A DNA stretch of 64,000 bases. Origin: Sphagnum magellanicum. Its lineage: Eukaryota; Streptophyta; Sphagnopsida; Sphagnales; Sphagnaceae. Below, in pieces: positions 25,891 to 38,811 of the stretch (within the stretch, counting starts at the first letter, position 1; the number at the start of each line of letters is the position of its first letter). A program made the translations under genes and the position numbers. The DNA lies in assembly GCA_021904315.1 (NCBI GenBank), contig CM038908.1:18620501-18684500 (forward strand), in the 5' to 3' direction. The notes under the pieces are model-generated. The model was not told the DNA's origin, made no database searches, and saw only the letters and a list, made by a program, of their open reading frames with translations.

Positions 25891-27094
25891 CATTTGAAGG
25901 ATTCCCAAAAAATTCCCCATATACCAGTTTTGATTACTTGTCACTGAAATTTGGCAATTGAGAAAGTATGAAATAATTGTAGAGTATCCATAAACACATA
26001 AATACAATATTAAGCCAATTATGAGTATACCATACAACCTTGACCACTTCAACATATATTTGTCGAATAATTAAAAAATCAAAATATACAAAGAAAAAAA
26101 ATGTGACGATGCTTTGCGTCCTTTTAAGGACATTCATTTAAGCACAATTTAACATTATTTGGTGGTTGATGATAAGCAACATATATTCTTTTTTTGGCAC
26201 TAATGTGTATAATTTTTATAATTGTGGCTATATATATAACAATTCAATCAATTTGAATTAGTTTTCATCCGTCATGGCCCATTTCATCAATGTTCATCAA
26301 TTTGAGTGAAGTCATTTTTCTTCTCTTTTTTTTCTTGTTTTTTTTAATTATTTTTTTTCCGCACCAATTTGCCATACTTATAAAAAATTATTTACATGTC
26401 ATTTTAACTTATGTGCACAAGACTAATACACACCTTTGGAGTTCGAATTTACTTTATATTTTATAATTTATATTTACCAATTTGTCATGCTATTATAAGA
26501 ACTATTAGTGCACACAATTTGGTGGTTTAAGTAATTATCCATTCAAGTTTTTACATCAATCTAAACTAGGGGTTCCCCCCCCAATTGTAATTTGGCAAAT
26601 TTTTTTGAAAATTTTAGAAAAAATAGTCAAATTTAAGCTAGAAGAAAAGGGGGGGGGGGGATCCAATAATTTCCCAAATTTTTGGTTGAAAAAGTGAGAA
26701 AATGTGTGGGAAACAAAACAATACTGATTTACACGTCATGTGCCATTACCCATTCTAGAATCGCTCTCTCTGTCTCTCTCGTCCATTCCATTCCATTTTG
26801 GAACGGGTCGCCGACAGACGATTCTTCCATAATCTGATCTGATGCGAACAGACACGAAAGAATGTTACAAATGAGCACTGATTACAAAGAATAATCTGCA
26901 AGTTGCCGGGGTATTTTCTGCTCTTGTCTGTATGCAATTAAACCGTAGAATTGACCCCTCAAGCTCATAACGTCAACTACATAGCCGCCCTGTCCCTCCC
27001 CTTTCCCATGGTACTGTAGGAATTTTCCCCAAGTGTTTTTTCCAGGAATTTTTGTTTGTAGCCAAAATGATAATCATCCAAAGGAAAGGCGATG

Positions 27095-27185
27095 ATCAAT
27101 CATCCCATGGAAGATTTAGCCAAATCTGGCTAAATGCCAAATATGAAAGAAAAAATAAAATGTAATCATTCTTCTATAATTTGCC
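27095..27185. repeat. Dispersed non-coding repeat family 3
   Basis: Shares CAATCATCC, then TTTAGCCAAAT.TGGCTA, then CTATAATTTG with 38690-38780. A weaker copy lies near 1470-1500. Probably fragments of one old element. Confidence 0.45.
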
Positions 27186-27323
27186 TACAGACTGGGGGGA
27201 AAAAAAACATACAAAACAAGTATAGAAGAAATCTGGCGACATTTTTCTCACTTCTGGCGATTGAAAAACTCATAAATCACTGAATTTTCGATTTTTGGCG
27301 AAATTTCACCGTCTCTCTCCTTT

Positions 27324-27324
<1 letters not shown>

Positions 27325-27357
<33 letters not shown>
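27325..27357. repeat. CT microsatellite upstream of syntaxin gene
   Basis: Sixteen CT units in the promoter or leader region of the syntaxin gene. A CACGTG G-box follows at 27440-27445. Confidence 0.95.
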
Positions 27358-27360
<3 letters not shown>

Positions 27361-27599
27361 GTGCATTTCTGGGATGCCGTGTTTTGCAGCGCTTCCTCTC
27401 GTCAACGCGGCCATCGCTTCTGCTGCACCGCTGTTGATGCACGTGCTCTTGTCCTTCCTTCGTTGATTGTTTTTTCCCTTCTTAATTACTATATGTTCTC
27501 TAGCGTGCAGACAGAAAGAAAAAGAAAGGGAGAGAGAAAGAGAGCAACACACAGAGCTCTGAATTGCACGTTATTGAGAGACTAATGCAGGTTTTTTGG

Positions 27600-27818
27600 T
27601 GAGGAAATTCTTTTCATTGTGATTTGTTTAGACTTTCTCACATGTATCGGTTTTCTCTTCACTGAAATCGTTCTGCAGTTGCTGTTGTGTTGTCAATTTT
27701 GTGACACAGACTCAATCCTGTTTCGTTTTGTGCTTGTTTTTTTTTTTTTTTTTTTTTTAAATTTAGCTAGAGAAATTGGCAACCTCTCTCTCTGTCTCTC
27801 TCTGTGCTTCTGTCTGCA
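27600..27818 (+). other. Possible intron in syntaxin 5' leader
   Basis: A donor-like GTGAGG near 27600 is followed by T-rich sequence. An exceptionally pyrimidine-rich tract (about 27782-27815) ends in CTGCAG at 27818. This looks like a leader intron ending about 100 bases before the start codon. No transcript evidence is available. Confidence 0.4.
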
Positions 27819-27920
27819 GTTTTGTTGAAGATTTTTTTGTTTCCTTTTTTTTTCGTTTGTGGAGTGCAATATCTATCATATGCCTTGCTTGAGGGAAAAA
27901 AAACCTGCAGTTGGTTCATC

Positions 27921-29376
27921 ATGAATGATCTTCTTTCAAAGTCATTCGGGAAGAAGAGCAGCCGGAATTACGTGGGTCTGAAGCGGGATGCGTTCCGACG
28001 GGATGATGATAATGGTGTGGAGACGCCGACGACAGGAGGCGAGAGAGAGATGGAAGTCCTGGGAGCTGGAGGAAGAGATACGACACAGTTCTTCCAGGAG
28101 GTCGGGGAGATGAAAACCGAGATGGAAAGAATCAAAGAGTTTCTGACCAAGATACAAGGAATGAACGAGGAGAGCAAGATGCTGCACCAGGCGCAGGCGA
28201 TGTCAGTTCTCAGAGATCGAATGGATGCTGATATTGCTCAAGTCACCAAGATTGCGAGGTCTCTCAAAGCAAAGCTTGAAAATCTGGACAGAGCAAACGC
28301 TGCCAATCGGCGCATGCCCGGTTGTGAGCCAGGCTCCACGACTGACCGCACCCGGACATCCATCACCAGCACTCTGCGGAAGAAACTCAAGGATCTGATG
28401 GGAGACTTTCAGCTCCTGCGTCAAAGAATGATGGGTGACTACAGGCAGACTGTTGAGCGCAGGTCAGTCAGTGCAACTCCACAATTTCCCTTGCAATGGT
28501 TTCTTTCACCAGGGGATAGCCTAGTAGTCTTTCTTTGCAACCTTAGAGCATCAGCCTCAGCAAACTGTGCAAAATTGCTTGGCCAAAACCATTTTGCTAA
28601 GCCAAGCTGGCACGTTTTGACTTTTCTTCCTCCAATTTTAATCTCCAGCGTCACATACTGAGCACCCATGGAGTTGCTCTCACACATATCTGCAGGGGCT
28701 TGTAGTTGTACATATTCTTTAGGTCTGCTATGCTTTGCATGTTCTTGTAGCGGAGCTAACATGATTAGGGTGTGGACTGCCATGCAACGATGATCCCCAC
28801 AACTCCATTGATCCATCAAATGAATTTCAAACCTGTCTGAAATGATATCATGGTGGCTTGATTTACATTACAATTGAGTACAATCTACAGAAATATCTGT
28901 CCCTGAGAGTAGCTCTGAAAAGGGTTAAGCCTGTGTGATTTTATTCTAGGTTCTATACAATCACTGGAGAACATCCAGATGAGGAGACCATTGAGAGCAT
29001 CATCGAAACTGGAAAAAGTGAGTCCTTTTTACAGCAAGCCATCCAGTATCAGGGGCTGAGGCAGATTACAGAGACAGTCCAAGAAATCCAGGAGCGTCAC
29101 AATGCGATGAAGGACATTGAGAAGAATCTACTGGAGCTGCATCAGATCTTTATGGACATGGCAGTGCTGGTCGAAAGTCAGGGAGAGCAGTTGAATGATA
29201 TCGAGCAACAAGTGAACAAGGCAGATTCATTTGTGCAGAGGGGTACTGGGGAATTGAGGATTGCTAAGCAGCACCAAAGGAGCAAGCGCAAATGGATATG
29301 CTTTGCTGTCTCCTTGATCATCATTCTGCTTCTGATTATCATCCTCCCCATTCTGCGTAGCACAGGTGCAATCTGA
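27921..29376 (+). CDS. SYP1-class Qa-SNARE syntaxin (SYP12/SYP11-like)
   Basis: Plasma-membrane target SNARE that drives fusion of secretory vesicles with SNAP-25-like and VAMP partners, in growth, cytokinesis or defence. Exon 1 is 27921-28462 and exon 2 is 28950-29376. The junction splits an Arg codon in phase 2 and gives 322 aa. The N-terminus MNDLLSKSFG is typical of SYP1 proteins. The helical N-terminal domain spans about 54-170, with LDRANAANR (122-130) and PGCEPGSTTDRTRTS (133-147). The linker motif RRFYTITGEHPDE precedes the SNARE motif (about 220-280), with the zero-layer Gln at residue 246 (ELHQIF). One C-terminal membrane anchor runs from about 296 to 316, followed by six residues. 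The features favour the SYP12/11 branch over SYP13. The in-frame extension upstream of 27921 has no ATG, so the start is well placed. The gene appears intact. Confidence 0.93.
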
Positions 29377-29450
29377 GGTGATGACAATATCTGGAATCAT
29401 GCGGTCATTGCAATGATATCTGGAGTTGTGCAACTATTATTGTGTGAGTA

Positions 29451-29456
29451 AATAAA
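29451..29456 (+). terminator. Putative polyadenylation signal of syntaxin gene
   Basis: AATAAA, overlapping a preceding TAAATAAAT context, lies 75 bases after the stop codon. Confidence 0.4.
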
Positions 29457-32400
29457 TCACACAGTCTTTCCCCCATGGATTGCCCATGTATCTAGTACCT
29501 TCAGATTGGCCGTGTGTCTCATGAAGGAAAGAGTGTGTGGGTTTCATAGCCTTGTGACAGAAAGACTGTGGGTTTCATAGGCCTGTTCAGAGAGACTCCT
29601 TATTCTGCTAAGTCTCAGGATCCTATCTGCACCTTGGATCAGATGCTGCTGAATAGCATGTACATTATCTTTTTCTGTATCTTTTGTTGTTCTGAATAAT
29701 TTCTGAATTTACAGTTCAAGCCTCAAGGCAACCTCTGTGTTCATCCCTTCGCTGCCATCTATTGCTAAAACACAATAGTTCTTGTAGTGCTGACTTTGTT
29801 GAATCTGAACAGAAGTTGTCATGTGCATACATTCTCCATCGAAGCAATTATTTACTCCATTTTCTGAGTTTTGCATTTCACTGACCTCTGATGATGGCAG
29901 AAAGCAGGTGATTTCAAATGGTACTGGCTCTGCATCACAAGGTTTCTGTGGTATGTGGGTCTTTTGCAGCCACTGGTGATGGTGCCCATTTCACTGGACA
30001 CTGCTTGTGGAGGTTGGAAGCTCAGTGCAAATGAAGGACATCCAGAAATGGGCACTGCTTTTGCTCGGGGGGCAGGTGGAGTAAACTGGTAACTCTTTGG
30101 CACCAATAGCCATGTTTTTGACAGAATTCTTTGCAGTAAGAATGCAATTTTGGTTGAAGGAGATGCTGATAACAAACAAAGACCAATTACAAGCAGCTTA
30201 CAAGCTACCAACCCTTTCAGACGGAGATGAAGGAAATGATGCAAACAGCCTTAAAACAGGAAGCATTGTAACTCTGACATTGGAACTCCAAGCAGGAAGA
30301 AAACCCAGTTTGGACCTAATTATGAGCTGGGGGCAAAGGGAAATGCAGAATTTGAATGACTGGTCCTCAGCTTTTGCTTTTCAAGCGTGAGCAACCTGAA
30401 TGCACTGGCAGGTTATCATAACCTGCCCTGCTGATGATTTCTGTACATGTCATAAAAAAAGAAATCTTTGTCAGAATCTTTGTCACAATGATTCTGACAG
30501 AGAAATCTCCATTTGTCAGGAAGAACAAAATACATAATTTAAATGTTCCACCACAAAGTGCACTTTTGGTGCAGAATAATTAAATACATAGCATCAAAGC
30601 AAGTAATTCCAGAAATCTGTGCTAAAATATCTCCGTTTAAGGAAAATCATTGTGACATTTCCAAGCAGGATGCCCGTGCTTGGAATGCCTATGACACATA
30701 CATTTGGGATAAACTGAATCTGTATTGAATTTCCTAATTCCATTAAAAAGGAGTTCATGACTTGTGAACAACATGAGGTACCTCTGATATTGCAATGAAA
30801 ATTTTCCTTGTTCAAATTGATACCTAAAGCAATGTAGTTGTTGTGGGCAGTTCAAAGTTTAGGGTTTAGAAAACTGTCAAACAAGAAAACCTGAAACCCC
30901 CAAAACATGAACCCGAACTTTAAGCACAGCCCAAATTTTGGCTCTCAGTGGTGAGCTTTGTTGCATCAGCACAATGGAGATCTGTAAAACCACTTCTGAT
31001 AATATGTGATTTCTATATTGTGCAGAACTTGCGTAATGGAAAAAGGGTCAGCATCAGTACTCTTACAAAAGTTCAGCGCAAGTTATGAGCTGCAGGAATG
31101 GGATCGCTCAAATGAAGAACACTGCTGATAAACTAGGTACCCAGAAGAGACAATAATTATGCAGCCAGTAATCAAGGAATGGAAACTCGAGTTGAAGTTT
31201 TACATGATTTTCCTGATGTTTTTAGCTGCTCTCAGGTGGTCTGGAGTGATGAATTTCTTGGATGTTCAACACAAACATTTCCAGAACAGCTGCAATTTCC
31301 TACTTCATCAGTTTAGCAGCTAGCATGCCTGCAAAACAATTCAATTAAACAAGCTCAGATGTTTGGACATAAATGAGAATGAGCATAGAATGAGAGTTTC
31401 ATTGTGCAAATAACTTTGGGAGAGAGCTTGCTCACTCACGCTGTCATTAAGGTGTATTATGCCAGACAACACCGCATAGCTACCCCTTTCCTATATACAG
31501 AACAAGAGAGAATCCAGATTGCTCTAGAGGCAGCTGAGGAGTCTTTTCAGATCACTCAAGGTCAGAGGTAAGAAATCACACTTTTCTGATGCCATCTGTA
31601 TCTGCTCTCTTATGATGTAACAACCAGCTCATGTGGATAATGAAACATCAAGTTGGGCCAGAACTTGCCTCAAAGAAAAGGGATTTCATCCACATGCTCG
31701 AGCAAGATTGGCACCAATGCAAACTCATGCAATAGTTGTAATTTACAATCCACTCCCAATTTGGACTACCGGCAGCCATCTCAAATGCAGAAACTTTTCT
31801 TGTTCACATCACACTAGGGATGAGCTTGACAGTCTTACAAAAATTGTGCAAACTTAAAACTCCAAGTACTGCTGGAAATGTCATGTGTTGGGTTTCACAT
31901 CATTTGGTCACTGCTTGCAGGTGCGCCACATGCTTGGTGTACCAAAATACATACGAACATACTACCAACATAGTAGGTTGCCAATGTGGCTACATCACAA
32001 AATTGAAAACCAAAAAAAAAACCTACTATGCACATGCAAGATACAGAAAAGACCCCAAAAAAATTTCTTGCTTGATCAAGGAATGAGAGAATAAACAATC
32101 AGATGCCTCATGTTGTGGCATATGTAGATATCCATGTTTATTGCTGGATCACAGAATCACATAAGTCCTGGGCCTCGATAAGTAACCTCTACAAAAGGGA
32201 TTGAGACCTTGAGACCCTTCTTCCCTTCTGCAAACCTTGAGCATTTCAGCAGCAGCAACAACTGCACAACACAAGAATGTCAACATTGGTGTCCACCAAC
32301 ACACTTACATGCATCAAGAATTTTGAACCTCAAGAAACCCATGAAGCAGATGTAGACTGAAAATGTACAAAAATCTGATGTTTCAGGGGCATTCACAATG

Positions 32401-32700
32401 TGTTGTTCAACAGTGGGTTGTGAATGTCATGCCTGCTTGTGAAACACCAGTCTTCTTGCACAATGGACCCCATTAATACGAAAGTGAATTGGAAAAGGAT
32501 GTCAGGATAGAAAGGAAAGATTGAATGGTAACTTCAGAGTTTGATCTGTGTGCTGGTGAAACCAAAAGGATAGTCTCCTTACAGAATTGCTTGCTGTCTT
32601 TGATGTTTTTCTTTTTGCTGGCCCCTTCCTTCCTGCTGCCAGGTTTTTGCCTGAAACTCTGATACGCTCCAGGCAGACAGAGAGTATTTATACCTTGAAA
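29457..32700. other. Intergenic DNA of mixed composition
   Basis: No recognisable gene. Several 60-130-codon ORFs occur on both strands without known domains. A segment ending at a GTAAGA donor (about 31430-31568) stays open for 45 codons and could be an orphan exon, but I cannot assign it. I looked for the N-terminal DNA-binding domain of ligase 1 upstream of 32724 and did not find it. Confidence 0.45.
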
Positions 32701-32723
32701 GTGATGATGTGACTGGGGTGCAG

Positions 32724-33773
32724 GCAGAGGAAATTATGAAACACACATATTCAGTGCTCCCCATTTATGAACAGATAATAGATGCAGTGTTGAAATTTGG
32801 AATTTGTGAGTTGTCAGAAGTCTGTAGCTTCAAACTGGGTGTCCCTGTGGGACCCATGCTCGCAAAGCCCACCACAGGAGTCTCTGAGGTTCTCAACAAG
32901 TTCCAGGACATGGACTTCACATGTGAATACAAGTATGATGGAGAGAGAGAGCTCAGGTTCTCCTTATCTTTCCCCCATTCATGTTTCTTTTGTGATTGAA
33001 GTCTTTTATTAGACCTCTTGTTATTAGGGGGTGTTGGGTTAGCTGTCACTCCTAGCAAACCATATCTAACATGATTGTATTCCCATTCAATTTTTTTGTC
33101 AGAGTTGGTATGATGACAGTGGATACATCTCTTGGAGAGATTGCAGATACATTATATGGAAGATGGAACTATACAGATTTATAGCCGAAATGCAGAACAC
33201 AACAGTGGGAAGTTCCCTGATATTGTAGCTGCAACACCTAGGTGCGTAATGGATCTTTTAGTCGTCACCTTCAACTGAATGAACGGAAGCCAAGTTTTGC
33301 CATCTTGCATCTTCTATGAGCCTTAAATCAGACCACTGGATCTGTGCTATTCAAGGAGCTTAGTCCCTGAGCATTTGGAAGGACCTTTTTTGGACTTCGT
33401 ACCTCTCCTTGCAAAACCAAAATCCGTAATTTTGGCCTAATCTCAGCAATGCAATGTGCAGTTTATGTGCTTCTGATATTCTTCAATCCATAGCAAATTA
33501 GCTCTCCATAGTCTGATGGTGTTCATCAAAGGAGTTCTAATCCTTTTCAAGATCTGCTGTGGACCTCATTCTTGTATTTTGTGGCTGGGTGCAGATTCAT
33601 GAAACCAGGTGTGACATAGTTTGTTTTGGATTGTGAGGGGGTAGCTTATGATCATGAAAAGAACAAAATTTTGCCATTCCAGGTGAGTGCTCAGAAACAC
33701 ATCAGCATAGTTTCTGGATTCTTGGATGCCATCCTAAATTTGGTTTCTTCTGAATCTTGTCAATGATTTTGAA

Positions 33774-33816
<43 letters not shown>

Positions 33817-36800
33817 TCAGGTGATCAGAGATGCTCATCCAGGATCATGTCAATTTTTTGGACAATATGGGGTTCCCTTGTCAGGAAACAAATTGGGTCT
33901 CCAGGTTCTGTCCTCAGATGGTGGTAGATGTTTTGACATGGCAATTTCATGCAACAGGCCTCAAGTGTTGGTAGGAGAAGAAAGATGTTGAAGGTAATGA
34001 GGAAGAGTTGAGCTGATTTGAAAACCTGTAATTTGGATGCAGATCCTGAGCACAAGGGCAAGAAAAGGAGTATCACTGAGCACTATTAAGGTTCAAGTTT
34101 GCTTGTTTACATTTGACCTTTTGTATTTAAATGGTCATCTGCTGCTACAGGAACAGCTCAACATACGAAGAGAGGATAATTTTCTTGGCCTTCAGTTGTA
34201 GGGTCTTTCCTGGTACTCCTGCAAATCTGTGTTCTTTCTTTTTGGAGTAAGTTTGGAGTTGGTATTGTTTCAATGACTTTGGATGGGTTTGCACCATCTT
34301 GACATCTTGATATCCCTGGTGATGTGTAGCACTTATATGCATCCTTCTTAGAGGTGGATGGAGAGTTCAGATTTGCAACAGCCAAGAATTCAAATGACCT
34401 GGAGGAAATTCAGAAATTCCTTGAAGATGCTATTGATCACAGGTCTCTCTCCTACTCACTTCTGTTTTCAGTCTTTAGCTAGAAGGTAGGGTACCATGCC
34501 ACATGTTTGTTTCCTTTTTTTCCTTCATCTCTGATCTCTAGACTGGATGTTAGCTGATTGGTTTTTTTCTATCTTCATTCTTTCATTCGTCTTGCTATGT
34601 GAAACATGTGGAAGGTGAGGAAATGATGAATTTTCTCAGGCATCGATACCATGAGACTCAAGCAAAATGGCTACATCAAACAACAAACTGCTTTGGGAAA
34701 GCATTTCCAACTTTGTTTTAATTGTTGGAATAGAAATGGGGGCCTAGTGATGGACAGTTACGAGGGACTTACAGTGAAGACATTGACAAAGGATGCAACA
34801 TACAAGCCTGCCAAGCGATCCAACAACTGGCTCAAGCTCAAAAAGGATTATATGACATCATAACTTTTCCCCAACCCCCCTGCATTCCTAAGATCTATGA
34901 ATGTCTGACCTTTCTGTTGATTGCAATCCTTGCGTTTTCAAATTGCATGACTGAATACACCACTATGTATGTGGGCTCCAAATAAGTTGGTTGGGAGCCT
35001 CCATTTTTCAGTGAGCTGCAATTCTTTGTTGTGTAATCTGAGGTGTTTTGTTGCAGCCTAGCAGTTCTAGTATACAGGGATTTTCAATTCAAGCAGCTTT
35101 AATTTCCTTCTTATAGCAAATTCCACCACAGGACAGGGGACTCCCTCAATCTTGTGCCAATTGGAGCATTTTATGGCCATGGAAAACGTGTGGGTGAGTG
35201 ACACAGTCCTAAAATTCCTTCAGAACTTGTATACCTGTTGTTTGATACTTTGCTCTAGAAAATCATTGATAGTTGTCTGTGTAATCATACCTGGATTCAG
35301 TCCTGTCTCTGAGCATGCCATTATGTTGTTGCTGGGACTGAAGTGTTGTTGGTGAGTGGTGTGGAGCAGGGGTATATGGGGCATTTTTGCTGGCATGCTA
35401 TGATGAAGATCGTGAGGAGTTTCAGAGCATCTGCAAAATTGGTGGAACACACTGAATCCAAAACTGGAAACTTTTTGCCTAGTGTTCTGCTACTGTGTGA
35501 TAAGTTTGCTGAATAGAAATGTCTTCATTGTCACTTCGATTTTGAGATGAGCCTGTCTGACAGATGAGCATATGCCAGATGCTTTTGTTGTAACTTTTTG
35601 CATAAATCTAGTGAAACCCCTTACATAATAGCTACCAATTGATGACTGTTCCATGCTTTGGTGCTCTTTGAAGACTTGAGCAAATGTTGTGTAGTCATAA
35701 TCATGTTTGTCCTTTTCCACCTTCTCAGGAACGGGCTTCTCAGAGGCAGTACTGGAGGAATGCTCCACCACATTACAGAGTCGTGTTATTGACCAGCCTA
35801 AGGTGCTTTACATGGGAATGACCATTTGTTTTATGATACTATGTTCCAGGACTGCTGTAGCCCAGTCACATAAGAGAATTGTGTGCCTTGCATGAAGAGG
35901 AATTTCAATCCAGGATTAACAAAATAATCCATGGGTCATTTCCTGCTAGCCCCACTTTTGTAATATTACCATCTACACACTATCACAATTGTGCAGAAGA
36001 CCTGAAAACAGGATCTAGGCACAGCAGCACTTCAGTGGTAGCTTAGTTATTACATGGTCTTTTCTGAGCTAGTTTGTTCAACAGTGCATAAAATTGGGGT
36101 CTAAACTTGACGATCTCATCTTTGGGTATTCTCAGATCTGTCTCCTCTTGGTGTGTCTCTGAATCCGTAATTGGGTGGTGCTACAGAGTTACTATCGATA
36201 TGGGGAGACCATCGCTGTTGATGTGTGGTTTGATGAAGTTGAGGTATAGCACTTTGTTATTGCTTTACTCATCTTTTTCTTTCCCAAGAGTGGTAGCTCA
36301 GAGAATAAAGGGTCACCTTCTTAAAAACAATATGGAAATCTGGACAGATTTGGGAAGTGAAGGCAGCAGATTTGAGCATCAGTGCTGTTCACTGAGCAGC
36401 AATCAGCTTGGTTGACTCCAGCAAGGTACATCAATATTTCTACAGAGTTCTCTTACAGTGTGTAGTGTTGAGTTTTTCTGTTTGCAAACCACATTGAAGA
36501 GTTTGACATTGCCAAAACACTCTGCCAACAGATTTCTTCTAGTTTATGCAGCATACTGACACCTCATGTCAAATGTTTGCCAATGAAGGGTATCTCCTTG
36601 CAATTTCCCAGACTGGTTAGACTCCATGAAGACAAGACTCCAGTGGAGGCCAATTCAGCTGAGCAGGTGACAATCTTAACCATTCCTAACAAGTAGGAAA
36701 CAAGAAAGACTGTTGTTAATTGAAGCTATCTTTTGTTTGCTGTCATTTTAGATTGCTCAGATGGAGGAAACCCCACTTTCTAACAAGTGTTATCAACAGA

Positions 36801-36835
36801 TTGCTGTGAACATTGTTTTGCAATGTATGTATTGA
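32724..36835 (+). pseudogene. LIG1: Unprocessed, 5'-truncated DNA ligase 1 pseudogene
   Basis: Thirteen exon remnants in order, still bounded by GT-AG sites, cover the catalytic and OB domains of replicative ATP-dependent DNA ligase. They begin at about 32724, 33147, 33595, 34044, 34352, 34758, 35137, 35370, 35729, 36187, 36348, 36589 and 36752. Landmarks: LGVPVGPMLAKP and the nucleotidyl-Lys motif EYKYDGER in exon 1; [64 protein letters not shown]. Damage: an extra GA in a GAGAGA run at 32943-32950 shifts the frame after the active site; in-frame TAG at 33617-33619; TGA at 36393-36395 in the conserved VH-R position; and no visible donors after exons 4 and 6, the latter running into TAA. The N-terminal DNA-binding domain is absent. 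Retained introns mean it arose by DNA duplication, not retroposition. Confidence 0.88.
33777..33816. repeat. GACA microsatellite
   Basis: Ten tandem GACA units inside an intron of the ligase pseudogene. Confidence 0.95.
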
Positions 36836-37620
36836 TATTTTGAACAGCCAAATATGAAAGGAAATCATGCTTGAATTGAATTGAATGGTAAGCCTTCAAG
36901 TGTTACCACGTTTCTCAACTGATTTTTCCTTCCAAAACCTGGTTTTTTGGAATTTATTTGAATTTCCAGTGGCAGAAATCACTTAAAAATCAATATCTCC
37001 CACACTTTGAATCCAAATCTTACCAAATTAATCCCGTTAAAATCCTGCTCATCAAGATCTTTCTAACAACACCAAAGGCAAATTCCAATTCCTCCGAAAT
37101 TTTCAGCTACGATTTAATTTAAGTTTCAGTGAAAAAATCATTCAATATTCAAGAACTTTTGCACTGCAATGGTATGGAACCAAAGCCCATGCACCCCTCC
37201 TCCTTGTCAAGAGCTTTTCAAAGACACCAAGAACACGATCTGAAGCATCCCGGTTTGGTGGAACTCATAACTACAAAACAAAACAAAACAAACTACCTTC
37301 CTTCATAGAGATAGATGGGTCATGGTTGTTTCACACAAATACCTTGTCTAGTGCTTTTAGATTATTCTTTGAAGACTATTTTGGCTATGGTTTTCATAGC
37401 TCCAAGGCCACTTTGAACTGAAACACACTTGTCTTGTGATGGGGCCTCATTGATTGGCCCATTACAAGAAAAAAACATGCTTCTAAACTTATGACACTCT
37501 TGACATAGAATTTGTTTTACCCTCTCTCCATTTGGCCCATGTATGTAGGTTAAAAGGATCTTTGGGCAAAGTAATTTTATATATTAATTCAGCAAGTCTG
37601 TTTGTGACAGTGACTCTGGA

Positions 37621-37735
37621 TGGACAATGATTTTATCGCGTCGTTATTTGTAAGGTAGGTAGTAGGTACCTCCGGACGAACAGTGATTTCATCGCGTTGT
37701 TATTTGTAGGGTAGATAGTAAGTATCTATTAGTCT
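37621..37735. repeat. Twin 55-bp direct repeat with an inverted flank
   Basis: Two head-to-tail units share GATTT(T/C)ATCGCGT(C/T)GTTATTTGTA and a GGTAGGTAGTAGGTACCT-type block; their TGATTT blocks start at about 37628 and 37683. About 80 bp further on, AAGTACCTACCACCCTACCT (37772-37791) is an inverted version of the second block. This suggests the end of a transposon with subterminal repeats. Confidence 0.55.
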
Positions 37736-38689
37736 AAGTCACAAAGCCTGCTGAAATTACAAGATCATCCTAAGTACCTACCACCCTACCTAGACCGGAC
37801 CAGACAAGGCCCTGTAGGCAATCAACCCGTCTCTCGAAAATGGCACCCGGGTCCGGCGCCCGGGCCATGGACAGTTGTTTGAAAAGAAAAGCTTTTTTAA
37901 AAAACCAAAAACATCAACCAAACACACCTGTGCATTATGCACAGGGTTCACATTAGTATGGGTTTAAAAGAGAATCTACTGGGAACAAGGTGAAAGGAAC
38001 TATGGGAACAATGTAAAGAACATGTGATCAAGCAAAGAGGATGAATATTAAAAGAACATATATGCTTTGGGAAAAGATTGATATCATCGATTGGGAACTT
38101 TATTGGGAACAGTTGGGAACATAACCGTCCCTTGGGAGCATCTTGACATTCTGATTGGCTGTTAGGTCATAAGTTATAACCCATAACCTTTGACCTCCAT
38201 TTCACTAGTGAGTTACTAGTTATCACAAGGTAACCAACTTGAGGTCTCATTCGCCCAATGCTTCTGTAACCCTTTGCAGCTTGGATGAAAGTTTGATAAT
38301 CACCTTCTGTGTGGATGAAAAGAGATTCTCATGAGGGATGATTTAGTCTGGTAACCAGCTCACATGTGTTGGTTACCTAGTTCAAAACCCCCTAAATTGG
38401 GGAAATTTTTTGAATTCCCCAATGAATGTTTTTTTTTTTTTTTTTTGGGGGCGAGTTTTTGCACTTTACTGAAAAAAATATATATATATCAATTCTACTG
38501 GGAATTTTGCTCAAAGGGTTTATTTGGAAAAAAATACACCAAAATTGCCATATTTTGAAAGAAAAAAGTTAAAAGTTTGCCAAATTTAAACAATGAGTTC
38601 TGGTAGGTAGCCAAAACTAGGCAGGATTCCAAAATATTTCTACTCTCCTCTCTGACCTCTAATCTTGATAATTGATTGGAGCCACACTA

Positions 38690-38780
38690 GCAATCATCCA
38701 CAAAAGGGTTTAGCCAAATTTGGCTACATTGTCAGAGAGGAAACTATAAACATTTGAGAAACTTGCTATAATTTGGCGAC
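38690..38780. repeat. Dispersed non-coding repeat family 3, second copy
   Basis: Matches 27095-27185 in block order: CAATCATCC, TTTAGCCAAAT.TGGCTA, CTATAATTTG, followed by a CGAC.TG segment. Confidence 0.45.
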
Positions 38781-38811
38781 CTGTTGAAACATATTATCTG
38801 AATATGGTGAT

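Larger units (their letters stand above)
25201..27324. other. AT-rich intergenic DNA with dispersed repeats
   Basis: No gene supported. It contains dispersed repeat copies (25641-25890 and about 27095-27185), a C run and a G run near 26575 and 26649, and then a rise in GC toward the syntaxin promoter. A second CT-type tract occurs at 26762-26780. Confidence 0.5.

Noticed and set aside
27804-27920. In-frame N-terminal extension of the syntaxin
   Set aside because: There is no ATG before 27921 in that frame and the extension is a T-rich leader; the family N-terminus MNDL begins at 27921.
31430-31568. 45-codon open stretch ending at a GTAAGA donor
   Set aside because: It was tested as a missing upstream exon of the ligase pseudogene, but the residues do not match the ligase DNA-binding domain as I know it; left unassigned.
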